Shown here piece after piece: positions 7,684 through 16,198 of a stretch of 57,257 nt of DNA. A program made the translations under genes and the position numbers. Location of the stretch: contig CALAAS010000043.1 in assembly GCA_937885015.1 (NCBI GenBank), positions 1-57,257 of the forward strand, read 5' to 3'. The first letter of the stretch is position 1. Each line of letters starts with the position of its first letter. The notes under the pieces were generated by a model, which saw only the letters and a program-made list of their open reading frames with translations, did no database searches and was not told the DNA's origin. Origin of the DNA: an uncultured Clostridium sp. GTDB taxonomy: Bacteria > Bacillota > Clostridia > Lachnospirales > Lachnospiraceae.

Positions 7684-9054
7684 ATGGAATTATCAAGAAG
7701 GAAAATGCTGTTAGTCAGTTTCATGTTGTTTTCGCTGTTTTTTGGAGCGGGAAACCTGATTTTTCCGCCGTTTCTGGGACAGAATGCCGGTGCCCATATG
7801 GTTCCGGCGCTGGCGGGATTTTTGGCTACGGCGGTAGTGCTTCCAGTTCTGGGGGTTATTGTGGTAGCTCGTTTTAACGGCCTGGACTGCCTTGCCGGCC
7901 AGGTGGGGGCGAGATTTTCTATGGTTTTTACGGTTTTGATTTATCTGTCCATTGGGCCGGGACTCGGAATTCCGAGAGCCGCTTCCGTTCCTTTTGAGAT
8001 GGCGGTTGCGCCTTATCTTCCGGATGGAGTAAATACCACCATCTGCATGGTGGCCTACTCGCTGGTCTTCTTTCTGGTGGCGCTCTGGCTCTGTATGAAT
8101 CCGGGAAAGCTGGTAAAAAGAATCGGAAGTTTTCTGACGCCAAGCCTTCTGCTTCTTTTGTGTTTCTTATTTTTCAGTTTTCTGGTAAAGGGGCAGACGG
8201 AAATCGCTGTTCCTCAGGAGGCTTACCAGGAGGCTCCGTTTTTTAAGGGTTTTGTTGAGGGGTATCAGACCATGGATACCATTGCAGCCTTGAATTTCGG
8301 CCTTGTAATCGCCATTACCCTGGACTCCTTTGGACTGAAGGAGAAAAAGAGCGTGATGAAACACACTGTTTTAGCCGGTGTATTTGCCGGTGTCATCCTG
8401 GCATTGGTTTATATGATGCTGACCTATATGGGCATGTGCAGCTCCGGCGTTTATGCGGTACAGGAAAACGGTGCATGGACTCTTCGCCAGATTGTGTACC
8501 AGCTCTTTGGAGAATTCGGCGCGATCATCCTGGCAGCTATTTTCACACTGGCCTGCCTGACTACCTGTGTGGGGTTGATCAATTCGATCTCCCAGTTCTT
8601 CTCCAAGCAGTTTCACTTTTTTACTTATAAACAGTGGGTATATACAATCGTTGGATTTTCGTTTCTGGTCTGCAATCTGGGGTTAAATGCAATCTTAAGC
8701 ATCTCCATCCCGGTACTGGATGCTATTTATCCAGTTTCCATCGTCCTGATCGTGCTGGGACTGTCACATCGGGTGTGGGAATCCAACCGATTCGTATATC
8801 CAGTTGTGGTAACGGGCGTCAGCTGTGTCAGCATTCTGTATGCCTTGGGTAATGCAGGAGTTCCGCTTGGGTTCCTTTCGGATCTGTGCCGTAGACTTCC
8901 CATGTATGGCTATGGATTCGGCTGGGTCAGCGTGGCGCTGGTGCTGCTGGCAGTCAGCATTGTGCTGGGGATATTCCTGGGTCATGGCAGCTCATCTTAT
9001 AATAAAACAACGCTTTGCGAGGAAACCAGCTGTCCGGAGGGGCAGAATTCATAA
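7684..9054 (+). CDS. brnQ: branched-chain amino acid transport system II carrier protein
   Basis: This 456-residue cytoplasmic-membrane protein of the LIVCS/BrnQ family has about 12 predicted membrane segments. It imports Leu, Ile and Val with Na+ or H+. The N-terminus has the family hallmark FSLFFGAGNLIFPP, and IGPGLGIPRAASVPFEM follows in the third to fourth segments. The ATG at 7684 is preferred because AGGAAGAGGAGAA lies just ahead of it; the in-frame ATG at 7657 has a poorer site. An Ile-type T-box leader controls transcription, in agreement with the substrate. Repeats inserted between the T-box terminator and the start codon lengthen the leader by about 180 nt. Confidence 0.92.
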   Translation: MELSRRKMLLVSFMLFSLFFGAGNLIFPPFLGQNAGAHMVPALAGFLATAVVLPVLGVIVVARFNGLDCLAGQVGARFSMVFTVLIYLSIGPGLGIPRAASVPFEMAVAPYLPDGVNTTICMVAYSLVFFLVALWLCMNPGKLVKRIGSFLTPSLLLLLCFLFFSFLVKGQTEIAVPQEAYQEAPFFKGFVEGYQTMDTIAALNFGLVIAITLDSFGLKEKKSVMKHTVLAGVFAGVILALVYMMLTYMGMCSSGVYAVQENGAWTLRQIVYQLFGEFGAIILAAIFTLACLTTCVGLINSISQFFSKQFHFFTYKQWVYTIVGFSFLVCNLGLNAILSISIPVLDAIYPVSIVLIVLGLSHRVWESNRFVYPVVVTGVSCVSILYALGNAGVPLGFLSDLCRRLPMYGYGFGWVSVALVLLAVSIVLGIFLGHGSSSYNKTTLCEETSCPEGQNS

Positions 9055-9204
9055 AAATTTTATGGACAGTTTCTTCTGTTTTCAGTTTTATACGCTATAA
9101 TGGCTGCATGCTTCCCGCCTGAGGAGAGATGTTTCCGGGGTGGGAAAGTCAGGGCGGTAACAGATAAGATTGACAGAGATAAGACTGAGAGAGGAAGAGT
9201 GCAT

Positions 9205-9774
9205 ATGGTGATGGTCTTTACGGCGAATATTCTGATTCCGGCCTATACGCTTTTATTCGTAAAGGGAAGCGACTGGTTTAATATGAATTTTTCAGTACTT
9301 GGAAACCTGGCGGGGCGGGGGGCGGCCTTTGCCCTATGGGGTCTTCTCATAGGATGGTATTTTTTTGTTTGTTTCAGGAAAATATTCCGTCTTCTGCCGG
9401 AAAAATATGCTGGAAGCTGGATGGTTCCAGCGGCGCTGGTACTTCTGGTGTTTGCCGTTACGACGCCGTATCTGCCGGATCAGTTTCCTTTGAAGGCCTT
9501 CCTGCACATTTTGTTTGCCTTTACGGCAGCGGTATGCCTGATGGTCTGCCTCCTTCGGATTTCCTGGAAGCTGTACCGGAGAGAGCCGGATGTCTATGGA
9601 CGATATCTGACGGGAATTGCCGGAATTGCGGTTGGCTGCGTGGTTTTGTTTATCCTGTCATCGGGAATTATCAGTACGGCGCTGGAATTGTTTTTTACGG
9701 TGTCCACCTCCATGATGGCATTTCGCCTTTACAGAAGGATGAGAGAGAGCTTCTGCAGGGAAAAGGCTCTGTAA
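9205..9774 (+). CDS. polytopic membrane protein of unknown function
   Basis: The protein has about 189 residues and six predicted membrane segments, with short charged loops and a basic C-terminal tail (YRRMRESFCREK). The layout is reminiscent of DUF998-like proteins, but I cannot assign a family. The ATG at 9205 has GAGAGGAAGAG in front of it. An in-frame ATG at 9100 would add 35 residues without a good ribosome site and with a low-complexity charged sequence. It lies 150 bp after brnQ on the same strand, so read-through from the T-box operon is possible. No enzymatic motif is visible. Confidence 0.6.
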   Translation: MVMVFTANILIPAYTLLFVKGSDWFNMNFSVLGNLAGRGAAFALWGLLIGWYFFVCFRKIFRLLPEKYAGSWMVPAALVLLVFAVTTPYLPDQFPLKAFLHILFAFTAAVCLMVCLLRISWKLYRREPDVYGRYLTGIAGIAVGCVVLFILSSGIISTALELFFTVSTSMMAFRLYRRMRESFCREKAL

Positions 9775-9852
9775 AAGGCGGGAAAACCGGTCTTTTGGAT
9801 CGAGAAAAATCGGTTTTATGAAGAAAAAACGGCGTCCGGTGGAAAAAATATT

Positions 9853-9881
9853 TTGCAAAATAGCCGGACTTGTTATATACT
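9853..9881 (+). promoter_or_regulatory. promoter of the SEC-C protein gene
   Basis: TTGCAA (9853-9858) and TATACT (9876-9881) are separated by 17 bp, about 65 bp ahead of the start codon at 9945. Confidence 0.65.
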
Positions 9882-9944
9882 AACATCAGTGTACCTGCAG
9901 CGGTACATAGGACGCGACAATTAAAGAAAAGGAAGGATTTATCA

Positions 9945-10454
9945 ATGACACTGTTAGAGAACTGGCGCAGCCTGGCCTACGGCGATGGGCTGGATGATAA
10001 AAAGAAAGAAGAGCTCTGGTCCGGATACTTTACCATTGAGAAGGGAATTTATGAGCAGATTCTCTCCAATCCCACAGAAGTGGTAGAGGGAACGGTTAAG
10101 GAACTGGCGGAGAAGTACGATACGGAAGTCCTGATCATGACCGGTTTCCTGGATGGCATCAACGAGAGTTTAAAGGGTTATGAGAATCCCATCGAGACCA
10201 TGGAAGAGGATACCCGGGTTAAGATTGAGATTGACCCGGAAAAGCTCTACTATAATATGGTGGAAGCAAGAGCAACCTGGCTGTACGAACTGCCCCAGTG
10301 GGATGCGATTCTGACGGAAGAGAGAAGAAAAGAGCTGTACCGTCAGCAGAAAGCATCGGGAACCGTGCGGAACGAGCACAAGGTATATCCCAACGATCCC
10401 TGTCCCTGTGGAAGCGGCAAAAAGTATAAGAAATGCTGCGGAAAGAATAAGTAA
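9945..10454 (+). CDS. SEC-C motif metal-binding protein
   Basis: The soluble protein has 169 residues. An acidic, helical N-terminal domain (about 1-140) has no recognised fold. It ends in a SEC-C zinc-binding motif, NDPCPCGSGKKYKKCCG, the module found at the C-terminus of SecA and of many stand-alone proteins. SEC-C tails bind Zn2+ and often mediate protein or ribosome contacts. The function of this family is not established. The ATG at 9945 has GGAAGGA upstream. The gene has its own promoter and a terminator at 10469-10532, so it is monocistronic. Confidence 0.8.
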   Translation: MTLLENWRSLAYGDGLDDKKKEELWSGYFTIEKGIYEQILSNPTEVVEGTVKELAEKYDTEVLIMTGFLDGINESLKGYENPIETMEEDTRVKIEIDPEKLYYNMVEARATWLYELPQWDAILTEERRKELYRQQKASGTVRNEHKVYPNDPCPCGSGKKYKKCCGKNK

Positions 10455-10468
10455 AAGATACGAATAAG

Positions 10469-10532
10469 AAAAAAGGATGGCCTGAACGGTTTGGAATGAC
10501 GCGAAAAACCGCTGCGGGACATCCTTTTTTTT
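10469..10532 (+). terminator. intrinsic terminator of the SEC-C gene
   Basis: AAAAAAGGATG (10469-10479) pairs with CATCCTTTTTT (from 10520) around a GC-rich interior, and eight Ts follow. The palindromic repeat begins within the T-run. Confidence 0.75.
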
Positions 10533-10557
10533 GCATAGGAAATTGCTTTCTATGCAA
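10531..10557 (+). repeat. palindromic repeat, copy 3
   Basis: TTGCATAGGAA and TTTCTATGCAA form an 11-bp stem with one G-U pair. The repeat follows directly on the terminator of the SEC-C gene. Confidence 0.8.
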
Positions 10558-10565
10558 TATTTTTT

Positions 10566-11339
10566 CTAATTGCCGCATTCTATGCTGATGGCATTGAACT
10601 GGGCCAGAAGATCGTCTACGCGGAGGCTGGCTTTCTCAGGACCGTCCAGATCCAGAACGGTCTTTCCCTGGTGCATCATCAGCAGGCGGTTTCCGTATTC
10701 CACCGCATAGCGCAGATTGTGGGTAACCATGATGGTGGTCAGTTTCTTTTCCCGGACAATTCGGTCCGTCAGCTCCATGATAGTTTCTGCGGTTTTTGGA
10801 TCCAGAGCCGCCGTGTGCTCGTCCAGGATCAGAAACTCGATGGGGGTCATGGTGGACATGAGAAGAGCCATGGCCTGCCTCTGGCCGCCGGAGAGGACGC
10901 CGACCTGGATTTCCAGTTTGTCCTCCAGTCCCAGTCCCAGGGTAGAGAGAAGTTCCCGGTAGTAGGAGATGCGCTGGCGGTTGGTGCCGCGCCGCAGGTT
11001 AAAGGTTTTTCCCTTGTTGTCCGCCAGGGCCATGTTTTCCAGAATCGTCATGCTGGGACAGGTTCCCATGGCCGGATTCTGGTATACGCGACCGATGGTG
11101 CGCTGCCGTTTAAACTCCGGCATTCTGGTAATGTCCTTCTGATTGATCAGGATACGGCCATTGTCAAGGGGAATGCTGCCGCAGATGATATTCAACAGGG
11201 AGGTTTTGCCGGAACCGTTGCTTCCGACAACGGAGACAAATTCTCCCTGCCCGATGGTCAGGCTGAAATCTTCAAACAGGCAGATTTCATTGACGGTTCC
11301 CTGATTATAATATTTTTCAATGTGTTTTAATTCCAGCAT
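10566..11339 (-). CDS. trpZ: ABC transporter ATP-binding protein (tryptophan-type)
   Basis: This 257-residue ABC ATPase is the cytoplasmic motor of a three-part importer with the permease and lipoprotein encoded upstream. It carries Walker A GSNGSGKTS (about 39-47), signature LSGGQRQAM (near 150), Walker B FLILDEHTAALD and the switch His in MVTHNL. It resembles the ATPase type found with COG2984/COG4120 transporters. The Trp T-box leader in front of the operon points to tryptophan as substrate, as for TrpXYZ of streptococci. The substrate assignment is inference from regulation. The gene abuts the permease gene with no gap. Confidence 0.85.
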   Translation of the reverse strand: MLELKHIEKYYNQGTVNEICLFEDFSLTIGQGEFVSVVGSNGSGKTSLLNIICGSIPLDNGRILINQKDITRMPEFKRQRTIGRVYQNPAMGTCPSMTILENMALADNKGKTFNLRRGTNRQRISYYRELLSTLGLGLEDKLEIQVGVLSGGQRQAMALLMSTMTPIEFLILDEHTAALDPKTAETIMELTDRIVREKKLTTIMVTHNLRYAVEYGNRLLMMHQGKTVLDLDGPEKASLRVDDLLAQFNAISIECGN

Positions 11340-12215
11340 TTATCTTACCTTCTTTTTGCGGTTTTCGCTGACCACCAGAATAATCAGGAAGAACAGCGAT
11401 GTGATCAGCTTCATGTATAGGGTCTGCAGGCCCAGAGCCATGGCGGCGGAGATGCAGGCCTTGTAGACGATGGTCCCGAGAATAACGGCGGTGGTTGCTT
11501 TTACTTTTCCGAATCGGGCGAATACCCGCGTGCCAATGATGACGCTGGCCAGTCCCATGACCATGGTGCCGGTACCGATACTGATTTCAAAAAAGCCTTT
11601 CTGCTGGCAGTATACAGCGCCGGCCAGGGCCGCCAGGCCGTTGGCCAGGGCCAGGCCGAGGATTTTTACGGAACCCTTGTCTTTTGCCAGGGAGGTTACC
11701 AGGGTTTCATTGTTTCCCACTGCCCGAAGCAGGTAGCCGGAGCGGGTTTCCAGATAAAGATCCAGCAGGATCTTGACGGCCAGGACGATGACCAGCAGGA
11801 TCAGGATGGTGCTGTAATCGAAAAGACCTGGTGGAAGCGAATCCAGAAAAGAGTTTTCAAAAATCGTCTCCTGACTGAAGATCGGCAGGTTTGCCTTGTT
11901 TCCTGTGATCCGCAGATTTATGGAGTAGAGCGCTGTCATCACGATGATGCCGGACAGAAGATCCCGGACTTTCAGCTTCACATGGATGAAACCGGTGGCC
12001 ATTCCGGCCAGTGCGCCTGCGGCAAAGGCCGCAGGGAGAGTGAGCACCGGCGGAACTCCCAAAAGCAGGAGCGTGGCTGTAACGGCTGCGCCCAGGGGAA
12101 AGGTGCTGTCCACCGACAGATCTGGGAAATCCAGAATGGAGTATGTGATGTATACCCCCAGGGCCATAAGAGCGTAAATAAGACCTTCATTTATAACGCC
12201 AAGTAGAATTGACAT
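11340..12215 (-). CDS. trpY: ABC transporter permease (tryptophan-type)
   Basis: This integral membrane permease of 291 residues is of the branched-chain amino acid/LivH-like class, with eight or more hydrophobic segments. Its N-terminus, LIYALMALGVYITYSILDF, and the stretch LSVDSTFPLGAAV are typical of the uncharacterised COG4120 permeases that pair with ABC_sub_bind lipoproteins. The substrate is inferred to be tryptophan or a close relative from the Trp T-box leader. It ends one base before the ATPase gene and begins 26 bp after the lipoprotein gene. Confidence 0.82.
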   Translation of the reverse strand: MSILLGVINEGLIYALMALGVYITYSILDFPDLSVDSTFPLGAAVTATLLLLGVPPVLTLPAAFAAGALAGMATGFIHVKLKVRDLLSGIIVMTALYSINLRITGNKANLPIFSQETIFENSFLDSLPPGLFDYSTILILLVIVLAVKILLDLYLETRSGYLLRAVGNNETLVTSLAKDKGSVKILGLALANGLAALAGAVYCQQKGFFEISIGTGTMVMGLASVIIGTRVFARFGKVKATTAVILGTIVYKACISAAMALGLQTLYMKLITSLFFLIILVVSENRKKKVR

Positions 12216-12241
12216 GGCAAACCTCCGATGATGTGTAATAT

Positions 12242-13333
12242 TTATTGAACTGTGATTTCATGGAACATGTCGGCAGCATCGGCCACAAGGGAATCTGGAA
12301 GCTGGATGCCAAGATTTTCTGCGACAGCCGTATTTCCGTAGAAGGAACCGCCCTCAATGATCTCGAAGTTCATTTCACTGGCCTTTGCCTCTCCCTTCAG
12401 GACTTTGGCAGCCATGCGGCCGGTCTGTTTTCCTAGCTCGATGTAGTCAAGGCCTACGGATGCGAGACAGCCAACCTTAACCTGCTCGATTTCACTGCCG
12501 AATACCGGGATTCCTTTTTTCCCGGCGGCATCCAGAACCACTTGCAGGGCGCTGACGACTGTATTGTCCGTCAGGTTGTTGATGCAGTCCACTTTTTCTA
12601 CCAGCTGATCGGCGGCCAGAGGCACGTCTGCGGTGGTGGAAACGCCGCTTTCTACGATCTCAAATCCGTATTCCGGTGCGGCTTCTTTATACTCCTCCAG
12701 GGTGGAGAGGGAATTGACCTCGCTGGTGCTGTACATGATTCCGATCTTCTTCGCATCAGGGAGAATTTCCCGGATCATAGCCAGCTGCTCTGTAACGGGA
12801 AGCTTATCGCTGGTGCCGGTTACCTCGCCCACCGGTGTCCCGTCCTCTTTGGCCAGCTCTGCGGCGATGGGGTCCGTAACGGCGGTGTAGATAACGGGAA
12901 CGTCCTCCTTTCGGGCGGCACTATAGGCGCTCTGGGCCGTGGGGGTGGCAATGGCGGCGATCATATCTACTTTCTGAGAAAGGAAGCCGGAAACGATCTG
13001 GCTGGCAGTGGCGCCGTCTGCATTGGCGTTTTCATAGAGAATCTTCAGGTTCTTGCCTTCTTCAATGCCTTCCTCTGCCAGTCCCTGTAAAAATCCCTCC
13101 CGGCAGTTATCCAGAGAGCCGTGGACGGCAAACTGGGCGATGCCGATGGTATAAAAACCATCCGCTGTTTCAGCAGAGCCGCTGCCGTTTTCCTGAGCTG
13201 CGGTAGCCTCTGCAGCTGTGGTAGTCTCTGCCGTTTTTGCAGTATCGGCCGGCTTCGCGGCAGATGAGCACCCAAGCAGTGATACAGCGGTTACAGTGGT
13301 AAGTAAAAGAGCTGCAAATTCATTTTTCTTCAT
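12242..13333 (-). CDS. trpX: ABC transporter substrate-binding lipoprotein (tryptophan-type)
   Basis: The 363-residue lipoprotein has the lipobox LLGC (Cys 22) followed by an Ala/Thr/Glu-rich linker (about 25-60). An ABC_sub_bind (COG2984) periplasmic-binding fold of two lobes comes next. Motifs such as ANADGATASQIV and PVIYTAVTDPIAAEL match that family, whose streptococcal member TrpX belongs to a tryptophan importer. It is the first gene of a three-gene operon and is preceded by a T-box leader with a TGG specifier. Substrate assignment to Trp is therefore well supported by regulation, though not directly by the protein sequence. Confidence 0.85.
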   Translation of the reverse strand: MKKNEFAALLLTTVTAVSLLGCSSAAKPADTAKTAETTTAAEATAAQENGSGSAETADGFYTIGIAQFAVHGSLDNCREGFLQGLAEEGIEEGKNLKILYENANADGATASQIVSGFLSQKVDMIAAIATPTAQSAYSAARKEDVPVIYTAVTDPIAAELAKEDGTPVGEVTGTSDKLPVTEQLAMIREILPDAKKIGIMYSTSEVNSLSTLEEYKEAAPEYGFEIVESGVSTTADVPLAADQLVEKVDCINNLTDNTVVSALQVVLDAAGKKGIPVFGSEIEQVKVGCLASVGLDYIELGKQTGRMAAKVLKGEAKASEMNFEIIEGGSFYGNTAVAENLGIQLPDSLVADAADMFHEITVQ

Positions 13334-13401
13334 GTTGTTTTCCTCCTTGTGAGACAGTTATAACAGTTGCTGATTAGCAACGATCGAATCGGAGCTGATA
13401 T

Positions 13402-13412
13402 TTCCTATGCAA
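13402..13412 (-). repeat. palindromic repeat, copy 4 (half-site)
   Basis: Reading on the minus strand, TTGCATAGGAA follows immediately after the T-run of the Trp T-box terminator. The second arm is missing, so this is a half-site. Confidence 0.65.
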
Positions 13413-13676
13413 TAAAAAAATCCCAGATACAGTAAAAACTGTATCTGGGACGAATATCAAATCCGCGGTACCACCCACATTGGCCAGAGGCCCTCTCGAT
13501 CATATACTAACATATATGCCGCCGGATAACGGGTGCGCCCCCGTCGGCCCGTACTCTTATTCAGGGCCGCCCTCGAAAGTCCATTCCACCATCAGTTCCA
13601 TACCGCGCTTCCACCGTGACGCAGCTCTCTGTGATCTCGCTGATCGCTTACTCCTCTTTCTCATCGGTTTACTTTT
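13413..13676 (-). promoter_or_regulatory. T-box riboswitch, tryptophan type, upstream of the trpX-like operon
   Basis: On the minus strand, GGGTGGTACCGCGG (13476-13463) is the T-box sequence. The terminator is a perfect 13-bp hairpin at 13450-13421 followed by seven Ts. In Stem I the specifier loop reads GGTGGAA-TGG-ACTTTCGAGG, which gives TGG (Trp) as the specifier codon. Uncharged tRNA-Trp should therefore switch on the ABC importer. The leader starts just after the 3' end of aroA, and its promoter lies inside the aroA 3' end region. Confidence 0.92.
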
Positions 13677-13681
13677 TCATC

Positions 13682-13710
13682 ATATTAATACCTTGGCGTG
13701 CGTTTGTCAA
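13682..13710 (-). promoter_or_regulatory. promoter of the Trp T-box leader
   Basis: On the minus strand, TTGACA (13710-13705) and TAATAT (13687-13682) are separated by 17 bp. The -35 lies just before the aroA stop codon. Confidence 0.7.
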
Positions 13711-13718
13711 GATAATTT

Positions 13719-15011
13719 TTAAAAAATACAGGGAGTGTCTGACAGCGCCTGCAAATCCCTGAAAAAGTTCGGGTAGGAGATGGCAACGCATTCCGCATTC
13801 CGGATTTCAGTTTCTCCTTCTGCCCCCAGAGAGGCCACAGCGAAGGTCATGGCAATCCGGTGATCCCCCTGGGTGTCAATGACAGCACCGTGGAGCGGCC
13901 GGCCTCCGTGGATGATCATGCCATCCTCTGTCTCCTCCACCTGGGCCCCCATGGCCGTCAGGTTTTGCGCCATTACGGCAATCCGGTTGGACTCCTTGAC
14001 TTTCAATTCTGCCGCATCCCGGATGACGGTGGTTCCCTCTGCATAGCAGGCCATGGCTGCCAGGACGGGAAGCTCGTCAATAAGGGTTGGAATGACGGCC
14101 CCCTCGATGACAGTCCCATGGAGAGAGCTGGAACGGACCAGGAGATCAGCCGTCGGCTCTCCGCAGCCGTTTTGGACGTTTAAAAGGGTTACGTCCCCGC
14201 CCATCTGTCTGACAACCCTCAGGATGCCGTCCCGGGTGGGGTTAATGCCCACATGACGGATGAGAAGCTCTGAGCCGGGGACGATGAGTCCGGCGGCCAG
14301 AAAGAAGGCAGCAGAGGAGATGTCGCCGGGGATGTTAATTTTCCGGGCGGTCAGCCGGTCAGCCGGTTTCAGAACAGCTGTGGTTCCCTCCGTGCGGATA
14401 TCGGCTCCGAAGGAGGCCAGCATTCGTTCACTGTGGTCACGGGATACGTAGGGTTCTGTTACCCGGGTTTCTCCGTCCGCGTAGAGTCCGGCCAGAAGGA
14501 TGGCAGACTTTACCTGGGCTGAGGCCACAGGAGAACGATAATGAATCCCATGGAGCAGAGAGCCGGTAATATGTAAGGGGGCGCAGCCATTTCCGGAAAG
14601 ACTTTCGATTTTTGCCCCCATTTGAGCCAGCGGCGTGATGATCCGGTTCATGGGCCGTTTCTGGATGGATGCATCTCCCGTCAGAATGGCGTCAAAGGAC
14701 TGACCGGAAAGGATTCCGGAGATCAGCCGGGTGGTGGTGCCGCTGTTTTGGCAATCCAGTATGGTATCCGGCCTGGCCAGGCCGTGGAGTCCCCGTCCAT
14801 GAACGAGAATCCGGTCATCCCGGTTTTCAATGGAAATTCCCATGCGGGAAAAGCAGTCGATGGTGGCAAGGCAGTCTGCACCTTTAAGAAATCCTGAGAT
14901 TTCGGTGGTTCCCTCTGCCAGGGAGCCAAACATGACGCTGCGGTGGGAGATGGATTTGTCGCCGGGAACGGTAACTTCACCCCGAAGCGCCTTTACGTTA
15001 GAACATTTCAT
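13719..15011 (-). CDS. aroA: 3-phosphoshikimate 1-carboxyvinyltransferase (EPSP synthase)
   Basis: The 430-residue enzyme transfers the enolpyruvyl group of PEP to shikimate 3-phosphate in the chorismate pathway. The signature VPGDKSISHR near the N-terminus supplies the conserved Lys, Ser and Arg. NSGTTTRL and the C-terminal DHRIAMTFAVA complete the fold. The ATG at 15011 is preferred, with GAGG about 10 nt ahead. A GTG at 15044 overlapping the tyrA stop codon would add 11 residues that do not look conserved. It is the last gene of aroF-tyrA-aroA and ends immediately upstream of the Trp-regulated transporter. Confidence 0.92.
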   Translation of the reverse strand: MKCSNVKALRGEVTVPGDKSISHRSVMFGSLAEGTTEISGFLKGADCLATIDCFSRMGISIENRDDRILVHGRGLHGLARPDTILDCQNSGTTTRLISGILSGQSFDAILTGDASIQKRPMNRIITPLAQMGAKIESLSGNGCAPLHITGSLLHGIHYRSPVASAQVKSAILLAGLYADGETRVTEPYVSRDHSERMLASFGADIRTEGTTAVLKPADRLTARKINIPGDISSAAFFLAAGLIVPGSELLIRHVGINPTRDGILRVVRQMGGDVTLLNVQNGCGEPTADLLVRSSSLHGTVIEGAVIPTLIDELPVLAAMACYAEGTTVIRDAAELKVKESNRIAVMAQNLTAMGAQVEETEDGMIIHGGRPLHGAVIDTQGDHRIAMTFAVASLGAEGETEIRNAECVAISYPNFFRDLQALSDTPCIF

Positions 15012-15040
15012 CGTATATACCTCACAAACAGACAACAGTC

Positions 15041-16135
15041 TCACATAAAGAGTGAATAGTTGTAAGATTTCAGCCGTTTCCAGGCTGCCTCCATGGAGGC
15101 TTTGTCGTAAAAACTGATTCGAAGAGCCCCTTCTCCGTGCTCCCGATTGTGGTTGATGCCGATATTTTTAATATTAATGCCCTTTCCGGACAGAATCGCG
15201 GAAATGATGGCAATGGCACCGGGTTCGTCCACGATATCGGCGGAGAAAGAGTACTCTGGAGTAATGGATCCTTTTGGCGTTTCTGCAAAGGAATTGCGGT
15301 AATCCCTGGAAGATTCAAACAGACGGTATACAGCGCCTGATTCCCGGTTTTGAAGCTCCTCCCGGAGCTTTGAAAGGGAATCGATATAGAGGGTCAGCAT
15401 CTGCGTGATATTTTCCTCATTGGTCATGCAGATCTGTTCCCACATGACCGGAGAGGATGAGGCGATTCTCGTAATATCCTTGAAACCGCCGGCTGCCAGT
15501 CGTTTCATCAGCTGGGTTTCATCATCGCAGTCGTGGACCAGATTGACCAGACTGGAGGCAATCAGGTGGGGAAGGTGACTGATGGCAGCGACAATCAGAT
15601 CATGTTTTTTATAATCCAGGACAAGAGGCAGAGCGCCGATGGTATCAGCCACCTCCACCATGCGGTCCACCATAGCAGGCGGAGTCTGCTTCGTGGGGGT
15701 CAGGATATAGTAGGCATTTTCCAGAAGGTGATCGGAAGAACTGTCGTAGCCGGTTTTTTCGGATCCGGCCATGGGATGGCCGCCCACAAAGCAGGCTTCC
15801 ATCCCAAGCTCTTTTACGGTTTCATGGATATTCGTTTTTGTGCTGCCTACATCTGTAACAATGGCGCCGGACTTTAAAAAAGGCCGGATTTTTTGCAGGT
15901 AACTGGCATTGTATTCCACCGGGGTGCACAGAAACAGAATATCACACTGGCCGAGGCGGGAATCTACCCCGTCCAGAGGAATATCCACAATGCCTTCTTT
16001 CTGTGCTTTCAGGAGGGTTTCCCGGGTCCGCATGTATGCCATGACCGTTGTGTCCGGTGCGCTGCGCTTTAAACCTCTGGCAATGGAGCCGCCGATCAGG
16101 CCAAACCCGATAAACCCTGCAGTGAGATTTTTCAT
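15041..16135 (-). CDS. tyrA: prephenate dehydrogenase with C-terminal ACT domain
   Basis: The 364-residue NAD(P)-dependent enzyme converts prephenate to 4-hydroxyphenylpyruvate in tyrosine synthesis. The N-terminal Rossmann motif is GFGLIGGSIARGL (residues about 10-22). GGHPMAGSEKTGYD is the active-site segment with catalytic His. An ACT domain occupies about residues 290-355 (DEPGAIAIISAILSGKGINI), the usual site for feedback control by tyrosine. It is the middle gene of the aroF-tyrA-aroA operon. Confidence 0.92.
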   Translation of the reverse strand: MKNLTAGFIGFGLIGGSIARGLKRSAPDTTVMAYMRTRETLLKAQKEGIVDIPLDGVDSRLGQCDILFLCTPVEYNASYLQKIRPFLKSGAIVTDVGSTKTNIHETVKELGMEACFVGGHPMAGSEKTGYDSSSDHLLENAYYILTPTKQTPPAMVDRMVEVADTIGALPLVLDYKKHDLIVAAISHLPHLIASSLVNLVHDCDDETQLMKRLAAGGFKDITRIASSSPVMWEQICMTNEENITQMLTLYIDSLSKLREELQNRESGAVYRLFESSRDYRNSFAETPKGSITPEYSFSADIVDEPGAIAIISAILSGKGINIKNIGINHNREHGEGALRISFYDKASMEAAWKRLKSYNYSLFM

Positions 16136-16198
16136 GGTCAGATCTCCCTTCGTGACAGAAATAGTTCTGTAAAACCAATCGTGTTCCAGGATGAAGGC

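Noticed and set aside
12542..13090. Long plus-strand frame opposite the transporter lipoprotein
   Set aside because: It is antisense to a clear lipoprotein gene, has no ribosome site and has no recognisable domain. It is a shadow frame.
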